64,000 bases of DNA from Aedoeadaptatus acetigenes (GCF_025566985.1 NZ_JAOQJD010000006.1:53523-117522), one strand, 5' to 3'; shown: positions 40,979 to 50,463, numbered from the stretch's first letter. The notes: a model not told the origin generated them from the letters alone. Numbers and translations are program-made.

Positions 40979-43409
40979 GCCCATGGGAAGCGGCGTGGAA
41001 TCTTTGGCGGATGAAGTAGATTTCAAGGGCGCCACCTTTATTATGCCTAATCGGAAATGGATCGCGCGGAGCAAAGAAGTTTTATCGCGGAGCGTGGGCT
41101 TTTTAGGCGTCAACTTTTTCACCTTCGACGACCTCACGGAGGAGCTGGCCATGGCCCGTCCCCGCAATCTGTGGCGGGCGGCCTATGTTTTTCGAAAGTG
41201 CCTGGAAGAAGGAAATGGGGCATTCGCACCGCTCAGGGACATGGAAAAAATTCGCCGCCTCTTTCAGTGGTGCGACGATGTGAAGTATTTGGGCCTCGAG
41301 GAAAAGGACCTGCCTTACAGCTGGCGGGGGGATGTGCGTGGTCTCCTTTCCGCCTACGAATCCGCCGTGGAGTCGGCGGACTGCGTGACGGAAGGCGAAG
41401 TTTTTAAAGAGGCCATGGCGGCGGAGGTGGATTCCGAGCGTAAGTATATTTTTGTGGGATTCACTCATTACAAGGAACGCCATCGCCTGCTCTTGGAAAA
41501 ATTAGACGCCGCTGCTCACGTGGTGGTGGTCAGCCCCTTCGGGGAGAAAAAAGAACCGGAAGCTGTGGCCCTGTATCAAACGGTAAACGGGGAGCGGGCA
41601 TTTCGCCACATAGTGAAAAAAACCGCGGCGGCTCTCGCGGAAAATCCCGGAGCGAAGATCGGCGTGGCCATGAATAAAGAAGAGGACCGGGCGGCGATGA
41701 AGGCGCATTTTGCCTTGGCGAACATTCCGGCGGCGGGCTCCGCCTACGTCCTCGGCGAGGACACTCTTCACCAATTGCGCCTCTTGTGGCGGCGGGGAGA
41801 AGACGGGCCTTCCGCCTGCGCCTTTTTGCGGGGAGATTTGGCGGAAGTGGAAGATGCCCATGGGTTGGCGGCGGCCATAGAGACCTTGGGCGTGAAGGAT
41901 CTTTCTGAAATGGACGAAAGCCCCCTGCCCTATTACTTATTTCCCGAGACAAAGGAGCTGTTGATTCGACACAAAGCCCTTTTAAGGACATGGAAGCATG
42001 ATAACGAAGGCAGTTGGGGCGATTTCGCCCGTCGTACGGAAGAAGCGGCGGAAGCGTTCGGCGAGGGGTTGGCAAAAATGATCGCCGACGCCCTGGCCGA
42101 GGCAGAAGGCGATTACGGCAGAATTACCGGCCGCGAGTTTGAATCCATCCTTTGCGGTTTTTTGGAAAAAGAAGCCGCCCCCGGCGTGGATATTTTGTCT
42201 TTGGACGAGGCCTACGGCGGCGATTACGACCTTCTCTTCGTGTCCTCACTCGATGGGGGATTTATTCCCGCCAAGAAAGAGGACAGCTTAATGAATCGGG
42301 CCATCGCGAAATCCGTCATGGAAGTCGGGCTCTACGTGAATTTTTTTCAGGGCGAAGAGATGACCGATCGGCTGAAGTACTTATTGGCCTCGTCGAAAAA
42401 ATCCCTGCTCTACAAAGTGGGGGACGGGGAAGAGGCCCGGATATTTACGGAAATAAAAAAGAACTTTCCCGTGGAAGATTTGGATAAAACCGGGGAAGTC
42501 TACGAAAAAAATTGGGACCTCATTGCGGAAGAGGGCGTGTTTTCCGAGGAAGCGGCGGAGGTTTTAGCCGATGAACTGAGGAAAAAGGGTCTTTCGCCTT
42601 CGACCATCGACGGCTATTTGCGCTGCCCTTTCAGCTACTTTGCCGATCGGGTCTTAAAAAGCGCGCCGGAGGAAGAAGACGGCCGCCCGGCCATGGCCAA
42701 GGGAAGCATTTACCACGAGGCGCTGGCGCTTTATTTTTCCGGGAAGCTTTCGAAAGACGACCTGGAAAATTTCGTGGAGGCGGCCTACGATGAAAAATTG
42801 GCCCCCCTCAAGCCCGACTACCTGTGGGCTTGGGAGAAGAAGACCATGGCCCGCGCCCTTCTCGCCGCCATTGAAGCGGAGGAAGAGCGCCTGGCCGATG
42901 AAAAGAAAAACGGCGCCTTCCATCCCGTGGCCTTTGAGACATCCTTCACCTATCCCTTTGAGGATGTGGAGATTCACGGCATCATCGACCGGGTGGACAG
43001 AAATGAAGCCGGCGACGAAATCTTAATCGATTACAAGTCCGGGGGGCTTCCCGCATACGAAAACGTGGCGGCCTACAAAGTGATGCAGCTCGCCCTTTAT
43101 GCCCTGGCTCGCCGGCACATGGGCAATCGGCCGGCATCGTTGGAGTATGTGTCCGTGGAAAAGGGGAATGTGTCCATTATGGCGCGGGACACGACCCGTG
43201 CCGGCAAGTACAGTCGCCTGAGAAACGAAAGAAAGTACGACGGCGAGGCTTTCGACGAGTTTCTAAACGAGGCGGAAGACGCCTTGGGTCACGTTCTCGC
43301 CGCCATTAAAAGCGGCGATTTCAACGAGGCGCCTATGGACGAAAATGTGTGTACCTACTGTCCCCACGGGGATCTGTGCAGAAAGGAGGCGGCGGATGTT
43401 ATTGGATAA
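40962..43409 (+). CDS. addB: AddB/RexB-like subunit of a helicase-nuclease (short form)
   Basis: An 815-residue protein with a RecB-type nuclease domain at the C-terminus (IDRVDRNEAGDEILIDYKSG). It also has the cysteines expected for the AddB iron-sulfur cluster: one in LRCPFSYFADRVL, then CTYCPHGDLC. The N-terminus (MEIIYKPMGSGVESLADEV) lacks the GxGKT Walker A seen in Bacillus AddB, as in streptococcal RexB. It is about 300 residues shorter than usual AddB. ATG 40962 follows AAGGAGAGG. It overlaps addA by 14 bases; together they process double-strand DNA breaks for recombination. Confidence 0.85.
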   Translation: MEIIYKPMGSGVESLADEVDFKGATFIMPNRKWIARSKEVLSRSVGFLGVNFFTFDDLTEELAMARPRNLWRAAYVFRKCLEEGNGAFAPLRDMEKIRRLFQWCDDVKYLGLEEKDLPYSWRGDVRGLLSAYESAVESADCVTEGEVFKEAMAAEVDSERKYIFVGFTHYKERHRLLLEKLDAAAHVVVVSPFGEKKEPEAVALYQTVNGERAFRHIVKKTAAALAENPGAKIGVAMNKEEDRAAMKAHFALANIPAAGSAYVLGEDTLHQLRLLWRRGEDGPSACAFLRGDLAEVEDAHGLAAAIETLGVKDLSEMDESPLPYYLFPETKELLIRHKALLRTWKHDNEGSWGDFARRTEEAAEAFGEGLAKMIADALAEAEGDYGRITGREFESILCGFLEKEAAPGVDILSLDEAYGGDYDLLFVSSLDGGFIPAKKEDSLMNRAIAKSVMEVGLYVNFFQGEEMTDRLKYLLASSKKSLLYKVGDGEEARIFTEIKKNFPVEDLDKTGEVYEKNWDLIAEEGVFSEEAAEVLADELRKKGLSPSTIDGYLRCPFSYFADRVLKSAPEEEDGRPAMAKGSIYHEALALYFSGKLSKDDLENFVEAAYDEKLAPLKPDYLWAWEKKTMARALLAAIEAEEERLADEKKNGAFHPVAFETSFTYPFEDVEIHGIIDRVDRNEAGDEILIDYKSGGLPAYENVAAYKVMQLALYALARRHMGNRPASLEYVSVEKGNVSIMARDTTRAGKYSRLRNERKYDGEAFDEFLNEAEDALGHVLAAIKSGDFNEAPMDENVCTYCPHGDLCRKEAADVIG

Positions 43410-46209
43410 AGAACAACAGGAAGCCGTAATGTCCTACGACCGCTCCGTCTTTCTCACCGCCGGCGCCGGCGCGGGGAAGACCAAGGTGCTCACCGAGCGA
43501 GTGAAGAAGATTTTGTCTAATACCGACGAAAATGTTTTGGCCATTACCTTCACCAATCGCGCCGCCGAGGAAATGGCCGCCCGCATGGCGGCGAGCCTCA
43601 CGGAAGAGGAGACGGACCGCTTGGTTGTCAAGACCATCGACGGCTTTTGCCGCTACCTGCTCTCCATTTACGCCGTGGAAGCGGACACCTTCGGCGGCAT
43701 GGTTCAGCTGGCGGAAGGCGAGGCCGGCGCCCTTTTGGAGAAGAGCTACGAAAAGGTGGCGAAGGGAATTTTTTCCGACGAGGATTTTATTTCCTTTCTC
43801 GAAACATCGGGAACCACGGCGAACAATTTTAAAAGCGAGCTCTTAAAAAGCTACGACGCCCTTCGCACCCGCGGCGCCCTTGGGGATTTTCGCCCTCGAA
43901 AAGTAACGGGCGTCGACCCCCTGAAGGAGTATGTAGACTTTCTGCCCGCCCTTCGCAGCGCATTGAAGACCAAAGCGTCGAAACTGGCCAAGTATTTGGA
44001 CGATGAAGATCTCGAGGCATTAAAAAACAGAAGTGAAGAAGAACAGCGGGCCTTTCTTCTGGCCATGCCCGACGGATCCTCGCTGAAAATGGACGAAGAC
44101 ATAAAAGAACAGAACGAAGCATTAAAAAATCGCCTCCTATTACGTGAAGAGGAGAAAAATCACCCTTCTATCGAAGCGATTCGCCGCGCCCTTCACTTGC
44201 TGGACGAAGTCTACCGAGAAGAAAAGCGGGCCATGGGCGTCGTGGATTTCAGCGATCTCTTGGAAATGGCCACGGCCCTTTTGGAATCGGGGAAGATTAC
44301 CTGCGGATACGATCACATTCTCGTCGATGAATTTCAGGACACGAATCCTCTGCAGATTCGCATGCTGCGCGCCTTAAAGGGCGAAGGGAAACTTTTCGTC
44401 GTCGGGGACAGAAAGCAATCCATCTACGGCTTTCGCGGCGCCGATGTGGCTGTGGGCGACGATTTTCGCGGCGAGGCCTTAAAAGAGGGCACGGAAGCCA
44501 TGGCCCTTTTGAACAATTACCGATCCCACAAGGATCTCGTGGCCGCCGTGGGGGATCTCTTTGCGGAAAAAATTCCCGATTACGAGCCCATTACGGGTCA
44601 CGGTGAAGGGGAATGGGCCCTGAAGGGCGTGGATCTCACCGGCGAGGAATCGGCGGAAGAGGCCATTAAAAAAGAAGCCCTGTGGATCGCGGAAGACATT
44701 CAAAAACATCCGTCGGAATCCCGCGCCCTGCTCTTGTGGCGGAAGAAATTTATGGGGATTTACGAATCCGTGTTTCGGGACTACGGCATTTCCTATGTAA
44801 ACCGCTGTGCCGAGGGCTTTTTCCGCGCCCGTGAAGTGCGGGATTTAATGCTGGCCGTGGAAGCGAAGATCACCGGCGATTTTTCCCCGGCCTTTTTGCG
44901 CACGCCCTTTATCGGGACGAATCAGGAAGATGTCTTTCACGTAATGAACGGATCGCCATGTAGAGAAAGTGTTCGCGAGCGTATGGCGCGCATGGAAAAG
45001 TTTTTCGACGAGATGGGCCCCGTATCTTCCGCCTATGAATTTCTCCTGGCCCTTGTGGAAGAAAGCGGCTTTCGCGCCTACGCCTACAAGGAAGGCGGAG
45101 AGCAGGCCGCGGCCAATGTGGATCAGCTCCTCGCCATGGCAAAGGAATATGACGAGGAGGGCGAGCACTTGGAAGGATTTCTCCACAGCCTCCGCGAAAT
45201 GGAAGCCACGGAAGAGGTGGGAGCGGCAACATTCAGCGGCGACTGTGCCGTGGAGATCCTCACCATGCACAAGGCCAAAGGTTTGGAATACGATACGGTG
45301 TACTTGGGCCATCTCTTCGCCAAGCCCCGCCCCGAAGGCGGCTTGTGGAATTACAGCGAGGAAAGAGGCGTGGGCATAAAAAATCCCGCGGCGCCGGCGA
45401 TTTACGAAATGAACCGCGCCGCTTCGGCGGAAAAGGCGCGGGAGGAAAATCTGCGCCTCCTCTACGTGGCCATGACTCGGGCCAAGAGCCACGTCTATCT
45501 TCTGAAATCGAAAGAAGGGGAGGGGCTCCAGAGCGATTTACCTGAGATCGACTTTGCAGAAGAAATGCCTGCGCCCATGGCCGCATCTGTGCATAAAGAA
45601 GAGGCGCCGAAAAAAACAACGGCGCAAGCCATCGCTATGGCGCAGGCGAAGCCCGTGGTTTCCGCGAGTCGCCTCTTAAAGGGGCGGGCCGTTTTCGACG
45701 GCGGCAAAGAGGGTTCGAAAAGCGAGAAGGATTACCTGCAGCTGGGGATTTTGTTTCACCACTATGCCCAGCGGGCCCGCAATCCCCATGGGCCGCTTCG
45801 GAAAAAACTTTTGGCCCGCGCGAAGGCCTACGGCGTGGCCGATGAACTGGATGTGGCCATTAAAAATTACGATGCCACTTTCGACCGCGGCGAAATCCTC
45901 GGCACGGAAGTGCCCTTTCGCGCGGAATTCGACGGCGTGATCCTGGAAGGCTTTTACGATCAATTGCGCAGGATGCCGGAGGGAATCGCCATCGTGGATT
46001 ACAAGACGGGGGCGCGAGGCGTCCGCACCGGCGCCATGGCCACCTACCGCTTGCAGCTGGGCCTTTACGGGATAGCCTACGAAAAAATTATGGGCACCTT
46101 CCCGAAGCTCTATCTTTTTACCACGGCGGATGGTATTTGGACTCGGGTGGAACTCACGGAGCAAGAGAAAAAAGCCATCGACGCCCTGCTTCATCCCGCC
46201 GTCGGTTGA
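43396..46209 (+). CDS. addA: AddA-like UvrD-family helicase/nuclease (short form)
   Basis: A 937-residue UvrD/Rep helicase. Walker A is TAGAGAGKTKVL (near residue 20), ITFTNRAAEEM follows, Walker B is DHILVDEFQDTNPLQ, then GDRKQSIYGFRGAD and HKAKGLEYDTVYL. The C-terminal RecB-like nuclease retains LEGFYDQLRR and IAIVDYKTG. ATG 43396 follows AGGAGGCGG; the frame opens earlier inside addB. Typical AddA is about 1200 residues, so this is a compact version matching the short AddB. Its stop overlaps the copA promoter. Confidence 0.88.
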   Translation: MLLDKEQQEAVMSYDRSVFLTAGAGAGKTKVLTERVKKILSNTDENVLAITFTNRAAEEMAARMAASLTEEETDRLVVKTIDGFCRYLLSIYAVEADTFGGMVQLAEGEAGALLEKSYEKVAKGIFSDEDFISFLETSGTTANNFKSELLKSYDALRTRGALGDFRPRKVTGVDPLKEYVDFLPALRSALKTKASKLAKYLDDEDLEALKNRSEEEQRAFLLAMPDGSSLKMDEDIKEQNEALKNRLLLREEEKNHPSIEAIRRALHLLDEVYREEKRAMGVVDFSDLLEMATALLESGKITCGYDHILVDEFQDTNPLQIRMLRALKGEGKLFVVGDRKQSIYGFRGADVAVGDDFRGEALKEGTEAMALLNNYRSHKDLVAAVGDLFAEKIPDYEPITGHGEGEWALKGVDLTGEESAEEAIKKEALWIAEDIQKHPSESRALLLWRKKFMGIYESVFRDYGISYVNRCAEGFFRAREVRDLMLAVEAKITGDFSPAFLRTPFIGTNQEDVFHVMNGSPCRESVRERMARMEKFFDEMGPVSSAYEFLLALVEESGFRAYAYKEGGEQAAANVDQLLAMAKEYDEEGEHLEGFLHSLREMEATEEVGAATFSGDCAVEILTMHKAKGLEYDTVYLGHLFAKPRPEGGLWNYSEERGVGIKNPAAPAIYEMNRAASAEKAREENLRLLYVAMTRAKSHVYLLKSKEGEGLQSDLPEIDFAEEMPAPMAASVHKEEAPKKTTAQAIAMAQAKPVVSASRLLKGRAVFDGGKEGSKSEKDYLQLGILFHHYAQRARNPHGPLRKKLLARAKAYGVADELDVAIKNYDATFDRGEILGTEVPFRAEFDGVILEGFYDQLRRMPEGIAIVDYKTGARGVRTGAMATYRLQLGLYGIAYEKIMGTFPKLYLFTTADGIWTRVELTEQEKKAIDALLHPAVG

Positions 46210-46234
46210 CACATTCCCACTCAATTGGTAGGAT
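46206..46234 (+). promoter_or_regulatory. Promoter of copA
   Basis: TTGACA at 46206-46211 (overlapping the addA stop), 17-bp spacer, TAGGAT at 46229-46234. No CopY box (TACAnnTGTA) was seen. Confidence 0.6.
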
Positions 46235-46274
46235 ATAAGCAGTAAGTAATAACGACTACTAGAGAGGAGGCCCT

Positions 46275-48845
46275 ATGGAACGAAAATATCGCGTGGAAGG
46301 CATGACCTGTTCCGCCTGTTCCGCTGCCGTGGAACGAGAGGTAGGAAAAGTCGACGGCGTAAAAAACGTGGCCGTGAATCTTCTCACCAATTCCATGAAA
46401 GTGGAGGGCGAGGAAGGCATCGAATCGGCGGTGCTGGAAGCCGTGGATCGAGCGGGTTATAAAGGCTTTTTAGAAGGCGAGGAAAAAAAGAGCGAAACCA
46501 TTGAGGCGGATCCTTTTTCCGAAGAATTGGAATTAAAGCGTCGCCGCCTCATCGTCTCGGCGATCTTTTTAATCCCCCTCTTTTATATCTCCATGGGCTC
46601 CATGATGGGTGCGCCGGTGCCTTCTATTTTGGAAGGTCGCGAAAACCTACTCACCTTTGCTCTGGTGCAATTTATGTTCACCACGGTGATTCTGTTTTTG
46701 AATCGTCACTACTATGTAAACGGCGGAAAATCCATGTGGCGAAGACATCCCAACATGGACGCTTTAATCGCCATGGGCTCCGGCGCGGCCTACATCTACG
46801 GGATCTACGTCATCTTCCAATTGGCCTACGGCTTCGGTCACGGGGACATGGCCCGCATCGCCGCCTACGGCCACGAACTCTACTTCGAATCGGCGGCCAC
46901 CATCGTGGTCTTAATCGACTTGGGGAAATATTTAGAAGCCAAGGCGAAACACAAGACCTCCGGCGCCATTCGCTCCCTTATGGATCTCACACCGGAAGTG
47001 GCGACGGTCATAAAAGACGGCGAAGAGAAAGTGATTCCCGTGGAAGCTATTGAAATCGGCGACAGGATTTTGCTGAAGCCCGGGGAAAATGTGCCCGTGG
47101 ACGGCGTCGTGGTGGAAGGCATTTCCTCCGTGGACGAATCCGCCCTTAGCGGCGAGCCCATTCCCGTGGAAAAAACCGCGGGCAGCGACGTCATGGCCGC
47201 TACGACAAACGGTCAGGGCCGCTTGATTATGGAGGCGAAGCGGGTGGGCGAAGACACCACCATCGCAAAAATCATCGCCCTCGTGGACGACGCAAACGCT
47301 ACGAAGGCGCCGATCTCGAAAATTGCCGACAAAGTGGCAGGGATCTTCGTCCCCATTGTCATCGCCATCGCCTTGGCTACCGGCGGCATTTGGCTGGCTC
47401 TCGGAGCGGAACCCGCCTTCGCCTTGAAACTCGCCATCTCCGTACTGGTCATCAGCTGCCCCTGTGCACTGGGTCTCGCGACGCCGGTGGCCATTATGGT
47501 AGGCACGGGCAAAGGCGCCAAGGCCGGTGTGCTCTACAAAAGCGCCGAAGGCCTGGAAGTATTGCACCACGTGGAAACGGTGATCTTCGACAAGACCGGT
47601 ACCATTACGCGGGGCAAGCCCTACGTCACCGACGTGGTGGCCGCCGGCATTTCGGCGGAAGAACTATTCGCTACGGCCTACGCCTTGGAAAAGCCTTCGG
47701 AGCATCCCTTGGCGGAAGGCGTGATTCGGGCCTACGAAGAAACATACGGAACGGAAAATAAATTAAGCCTCGAGCATTTCGAAGCCATTCCCGGTAGAGG
47801 CTTAAAGGCCACCTTAAACGGCGAGACCTATTACGGCGGCAACGAAGCCTTAATGGACTCCGTCGGCGCGGATCTTTCCGTGATCCGCGCGCAACTGGAC
47901 GCCCTTCTCGCTGAAGGGAAGACGCCACTGTTTTTCGCGAAAGACGATGAATTTATCGGCCTTATCGCGGCGAAGGATTTGGTGAAGGCCAATTCGAAAA
48001 CGGCCCTTGAAAAACTCCACGCCGCCGGGAAAAAGCTGGTCATGCTTACCGGCGACAACGAAAAGACAGCGAAAGTTATCGCGAAGGACTTGGCCGTCGA
48101 CCGCGTCCACGCCGGCGTGCTCCCCGATGAAAAAGAAGCCTATGTGCGTCAATATCAGGAAGCGGGGAAAGTGGCCATGGTCGGCGACGGCATCAACGAC
48201 GCTCCGGCTCTCGCGAGAAGCGACGTGGGCATCGCCATCGGCGCCGGCACGGACATCGCCATGGAAAGCGCCGACGTAGTCTTAATGCACAGCGATTTAA
48301 TGGATGTGGTAAGCGCCATGGATCTTTCCAAGGCCACGATCCGAAACATCAAGGAAAATTTATTCTGGGCCTTTTTCTACAATGTGATCTGCATTCCCGT
48401 GGCGGCGGGGCTTTTCTACAAGCCCTTCGGCCTCACGCTGAGCCCCATGATCGCGGCACTGGCCATGAGCTTCAGCTCCGTTTTTGTCGTGACCAACGCC
48501 CTGAGATTAAATTTCCTTTCATTAGATAAGGCGGAAAGCGAAAATAAAGAGGAATTCTCCGAGGCAATCGACTTTGTGGAAATTCCCTCTGTAAAAACAA
48601 AAGCACATGGGTATAATAGAGACAAGGAGGCACAAAAAATGGATAAGAAAATTTTAAAAATCGATGGCATGAGCTGCAATCATTGCGTCGGACGTGTCGA
48701 CAAAGCGTTAAACGAACTTGACGGCGTGAAGGCGTCGGTAACCTTGGATCCCCAAGAAGCCGTCGTGGAAGGCGAAAAGCTGGACAGCGCCTTATTAAAA
48801 AAAGCAGTGGAAGATGCAGGCTATACAGTCACAGCGGTTGAGTAG
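46275..48845 (+). CDS. copA: Copper-translocating P1B-type ATPase with C-terminal CopZ fusion
   Basis: An 856-residue Cu+ exporter. The N-terminal heavy-metal domain has MTCSAC (C12, C15). The membrane core carries CPC (C395-P396-C397), TGES-like LSGEP, phosphorylation site D439 in DKTGTIT, the HP motif SEHPLAE and GDGINDAPAL. After the usual CopA end (near 785) the frame continues into a complete second heavy-metal domain, MDKKILKIDGMSCNHC (C801, C804), with the length and sequence of free CopZ. GAGAGGAGG precedes ATG 46275. A C-terminal metal domain is unusual in CopA. Confidence 0.93.
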   Translation: MERKYRVEGMTCSACSAAVEREVGKVDGVKNVAVNLLTNSMKVEGEEGIESAVLEAVDRAGYKGFLEGEEKKSETIEADPFSEELELKRRRLIVSAIFLIPLFYISMGSMMGAPVPSILEGRENLLTFALVQFMFTTVILFLNRHYYVNGGKSMWRRHPNMDALIAMGSGAAYIYGIYVIFQLAYGFGHGDMARIAAYGHELYFESAATIVVLIDLGKYLEAKAKHKTSGAIRSLMDLTPEVATVIKDGEEKVIPVEAIEIGDRILLKPGENVPVDGVVVEGISSVDESALSGEPIPVEKTAGSDVMAATTNGQGRLIMEAKRVGEDTTIAKIIALVDDANATKAPISKIADKVAGIFVPIVIAIALATGGIWLALGAEPAFALKLAISVLVISCPCALGLATPVAIMVGTGKGAKAGVLYKSAEGLEVLHHVETVIFDKTGTITRGKPYVTDVVAAGISAEELFATAYALEKPSEHPLAEGVIRAYEETYGTENKLSLEHFEAIPGRGLKATLNGETYYGGNEALMDSVGADLSVIRAQLDALLAEGKTPLFFAKDDEFIGLIAAKDLVKANSKTALEKLHAAGKKLVMLTGDNEKTAKVIAKDLAVDRVHAGVLPDEKEAYVRQYQEAGKVAMVGDGINDAPALARSDVGIAIGAGTDIAMESADVVLMHSDLMDVVSAMDLSKATIRNIKENLFWAFFYNVICIPVAAGLFYKPFGLTLSPMIAALAMSFSSVFVVTNALRLNFLSLDKAESENKEEFSEAIDFVEIPSVKTKAHGYNRDKEAQKMDKKILKIDGMSCNHCVGRVDKALNELDGVKASVTLDPQEAVVEGEKLDSALLKKAVEDAGYTVTAVE
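48639..48845 (+). CDS. copZ: CopZ-like copper chaperone, internal in-frame start
   Basis: ATG 48639 lies in frame inside copA with AAGGAGG (48624-48630) placed 8 bases upstream, and a TATAAT at 48612-48617. It would give a 68-residue protein beginning MDKKILKIDGMSCNHC, the size and fold of free CopZ, which hands Cu+ to CopA. This suggests both fused and separate chaperone are made, or that a stop codon between copA and copZ was lost recently. Confidence 0.6.
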   Translation: MDKKILKIDGMSCNHCVGRVDKALNELDGVKASVTLDPQEAVVEGEKLDSALLKKAVEDAGYTVTAVE

Positions 48846-48850
48846 ATGAA

Positions 48851-48870
48851 AGCGCCCACGGCGCTTTTTT
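48851..48870 (+). terminator. Terminator after copA-copZ
   Basis: AGCGCC-CACG-GCGCT-type stem (AGCGCC/GGCGCT with a three-base loop) followed by a run of T. Confidence 0.85.
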
Positions 48871-48885
48871 CTGTTAGGAGGAATT

Positions 48886-49095
48886 GTGGCAGAATTTAGA
48901 TTTGAAATCGTGGAGCACCTCGGCGTCTTGTCCGAAGCGCCCAACGGTTGGAAAAAAGAATTAAATCGCGTATCCTACAACGGCGCTGATCCGAAATTCG
49001 ATCTGCGCTCCTGGAACGAGGATCACTCGAAAATGAGCAAGGGCATTACCTTGTCCGTGGACGAATTTGAAGCATTGAGAGAATTGATTAAGTAA
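48886..49095 (+). CDS. YdbC/PC4-domain single-stranded nucleic acid-binding protein
   Basis: A 69-residue protein starting at GTG 48886 after TTAGGAGGAATT. The sequence (FEIVEHLGVLSEAPNGWKKE, KFDLRSWNEDHSKMSKGITL) matches the YdbC family of bacterial PC4-like proteins, which bind single-stranded DNA or RNA. The cellular role is not established. It lies 11 bp before the dehydrogenase gene, probably co-transcribed. Confidence 0.85.
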   Translation: MAEFRFEIVEHLGVLSEAPNGWKKELNRVSYNGADPKFDLRSWNEDHSKMSKGITLSVDEFEALRELIK

Positions 49096-49106
49096 GGAAG
49101 TGGACC

Positions 49107-50021
49107 ATGGCTAAACTGGGAATTATCGGCGCAGGCCACGTAGGCGAAATCGTCGCCTACACGCGGGCTCTGCGCGGCGGATTTACGCATATAACATTAC
49201 ACGACATTGACGACAAGCGCCTTGACGGCGTGGTCAGTGATTTGGAAGACGCACAGGGATTTTATCCCCACAACACCCGCTTCATCGCCGGCACCATCGA
49301 GGATGTGGCGGCAAGCGACATGATCGTCGTCTGCGCCGGGCGCATTCCCGAAGACGGCCAACGGCGAAACGAATACACAGGCAACTACGCCGATGTCAAG
49401 GACTACATTCCGAAGGTCATGGCGGCGGGCTTTAAAGGCATTTTTGTCGTGGTCACCAATCCCTGCGACGCCATCGCCTATCGCGTGTGGGAACTTTCCG
49501 GCCTGGATTCCACCCGCGTCATCGGAAGCGGCACGGCACTGGATTCGGAACGAAGCCGCACCATTTTGGCACGAGAATTTAACGTGAGCCCGAACAACGT
49601 GCACAGCATGATGCTGGGCGAACACGGGGACAGCCAATTTTTGCCCTATTCCCAAGTGACGGTCAACGACATTCCCCTGAAGCGGTATCTTGAAGAACAT
49701 GACATTACATTGGACCGGGCGGAAATTGAAAAATCCGTGGTCTATCGCGGCCACCGCGCCTTCTTCGGCAAAGGCTCCACCCAATACGGCATCGCCAACA
49801 CGGTCAACACCATTTTAGACGCCGTGCTCTACGACGAAAAGAAGATCCTGCAAGTCTCCGCCCTTCACAAGAGCGAATACGGCGTCGAAGACGTGTACGT
49901 CTCCACGCCTTGCGTCATCGGCAAGAACGGCATCGAAGAAATCGTCGAGCTGGATTTAACCGATGAAGAGCGGAAGAAATACACCGACAGCGCCGAAATG
50001 ATCCGCAGCTATCTGGTATGA
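49107..50021 (+). CDS. L-lactate/2-hydroxyacid dehydrogenase family protein
   Basis: A 304-residue NAD-dependent enzyme of the LDH/MDH family: GAGHVGEIV nucleotide loop (8-16), TNPCDAIAYRVW and the catalytic GEHGDSQFLPYSQV histidine. In the specificity loop (AGRIPEDGQRRNEY) the position that is Gln in lactate and Arg in malate dehydrogenases appears to be Pro, as counted from the AG. That suggests a substrate such as a branched 2-oxoacid (L-2-hydroxyisocaproate type) rather than pyruvate; this is inference. It overlaps the next gene by 4 bases (ATGA). Confidence 0.8.
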   Translation: MAKLGIIGAGHVGEIVAYTRALRGGFTHITLHDIDDKRLDGVVSDLEDAQGFYPHNTRFIAGTIEDVAASDMIVVCAGRIPEDGQRRNEYTGNYADVKDYIPKVMAAGFKGIFVVVTNPCDAIAYRVWELSGLDSTRVIGSGTALDSERSRTILAREFNVSPNNVHSMMLGEHGDSQFLPYSQVTVNDIPLKRYLEEHDITLDRAEIEKSVVYRGHRAFFGKGSTQYGIANTVNTILDAVLYDEKKILQVSALHKSEYGVEDVYVSTPCVIGKNGIEEIVELDLTDEERKKYTDSAEMIRSYLV

Positions 50022-50410
50022 GGGAATTGAAAAACGCCTTTCGCCGCTTTATGGCCAATCGCTACGGCTGGGACGAGCTGAACACCCTTTTGTTCGCGGC
50101 GTCCTTTCTTTTGCGCCTGGCGGGGAGCCACTACGGCAATGGTTATTGGTCCCGAGGCGCCCTCGTCCTCCTTTTCATGGTGCTCTTTCGCGCCTACTCC
50201 AGAGAGCGGGGCAAGCGCCGAAAAGAAAACGGGGCCTTTTTAAACGCCATTCGCCCGGTGAGGCGTCTTATGAGGCGGCTCAAGGATGTGCGACATTATC
50301 GCTACATCCACTGCCCGTCCTGTAATAAAACCGCCCGCCTGCCTCGAGGCGCGGGCAAAGTAAAAGTCACCTGTCCCTACTGCCATTTTGTCTATGAACG
50401 CAGAGTCTAG
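50018..50410 (+). CDS. Small membrane protein with C-terminal zinc ribbon
   Basis: A 130-residue protein. Two hydrophobic helices (about 20-60) and a basic helix precede a zinc ribbon with two Cys pairs, HCPSCNKTARLPRGAG and VTCPYCHFVYERRV. Similar short proteins of unknown function occur widely in clostridia; the ribbon spacing resembles MJ0042/zinc-ribbon domains. The ATGA overlap couples it to the dehydrogenase gene. Function not known. Confidence 0.65.
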   Translation: MRELKNAFRRFMANRYGWDELNTLLFAASFLLRLAGSHYGNGYWSRGALVLLFMVLFRAYSRERGKRRKENGAFLNAIRPVRRLMRRLKDVRHYRYIHCPSCNKTARLPRGAGKVKVTCPYCHFVYERRV

Positions 50411-50430
50411 GGGCCAAAGGGCGGGAAATT

Positions 50431-50456
50431 CGGCGGCTCGTCGCGATTTTTTGCCC
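50431..50456 (+). terminator. Weak terminator before tig
   Basis: CGGCG-GCT-CGTCG stem (one wobble) followed by CGATTTTTTG. Confidence 0.5.
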
Positions 50457-50463
50457 GAAACTG

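Noticed and set aside
46275..46300. CopY or CsoR operator at copA
   Set aside because: No TACAnnTGTA box or convincing GC-centred palindrome was found between the promoter and start.
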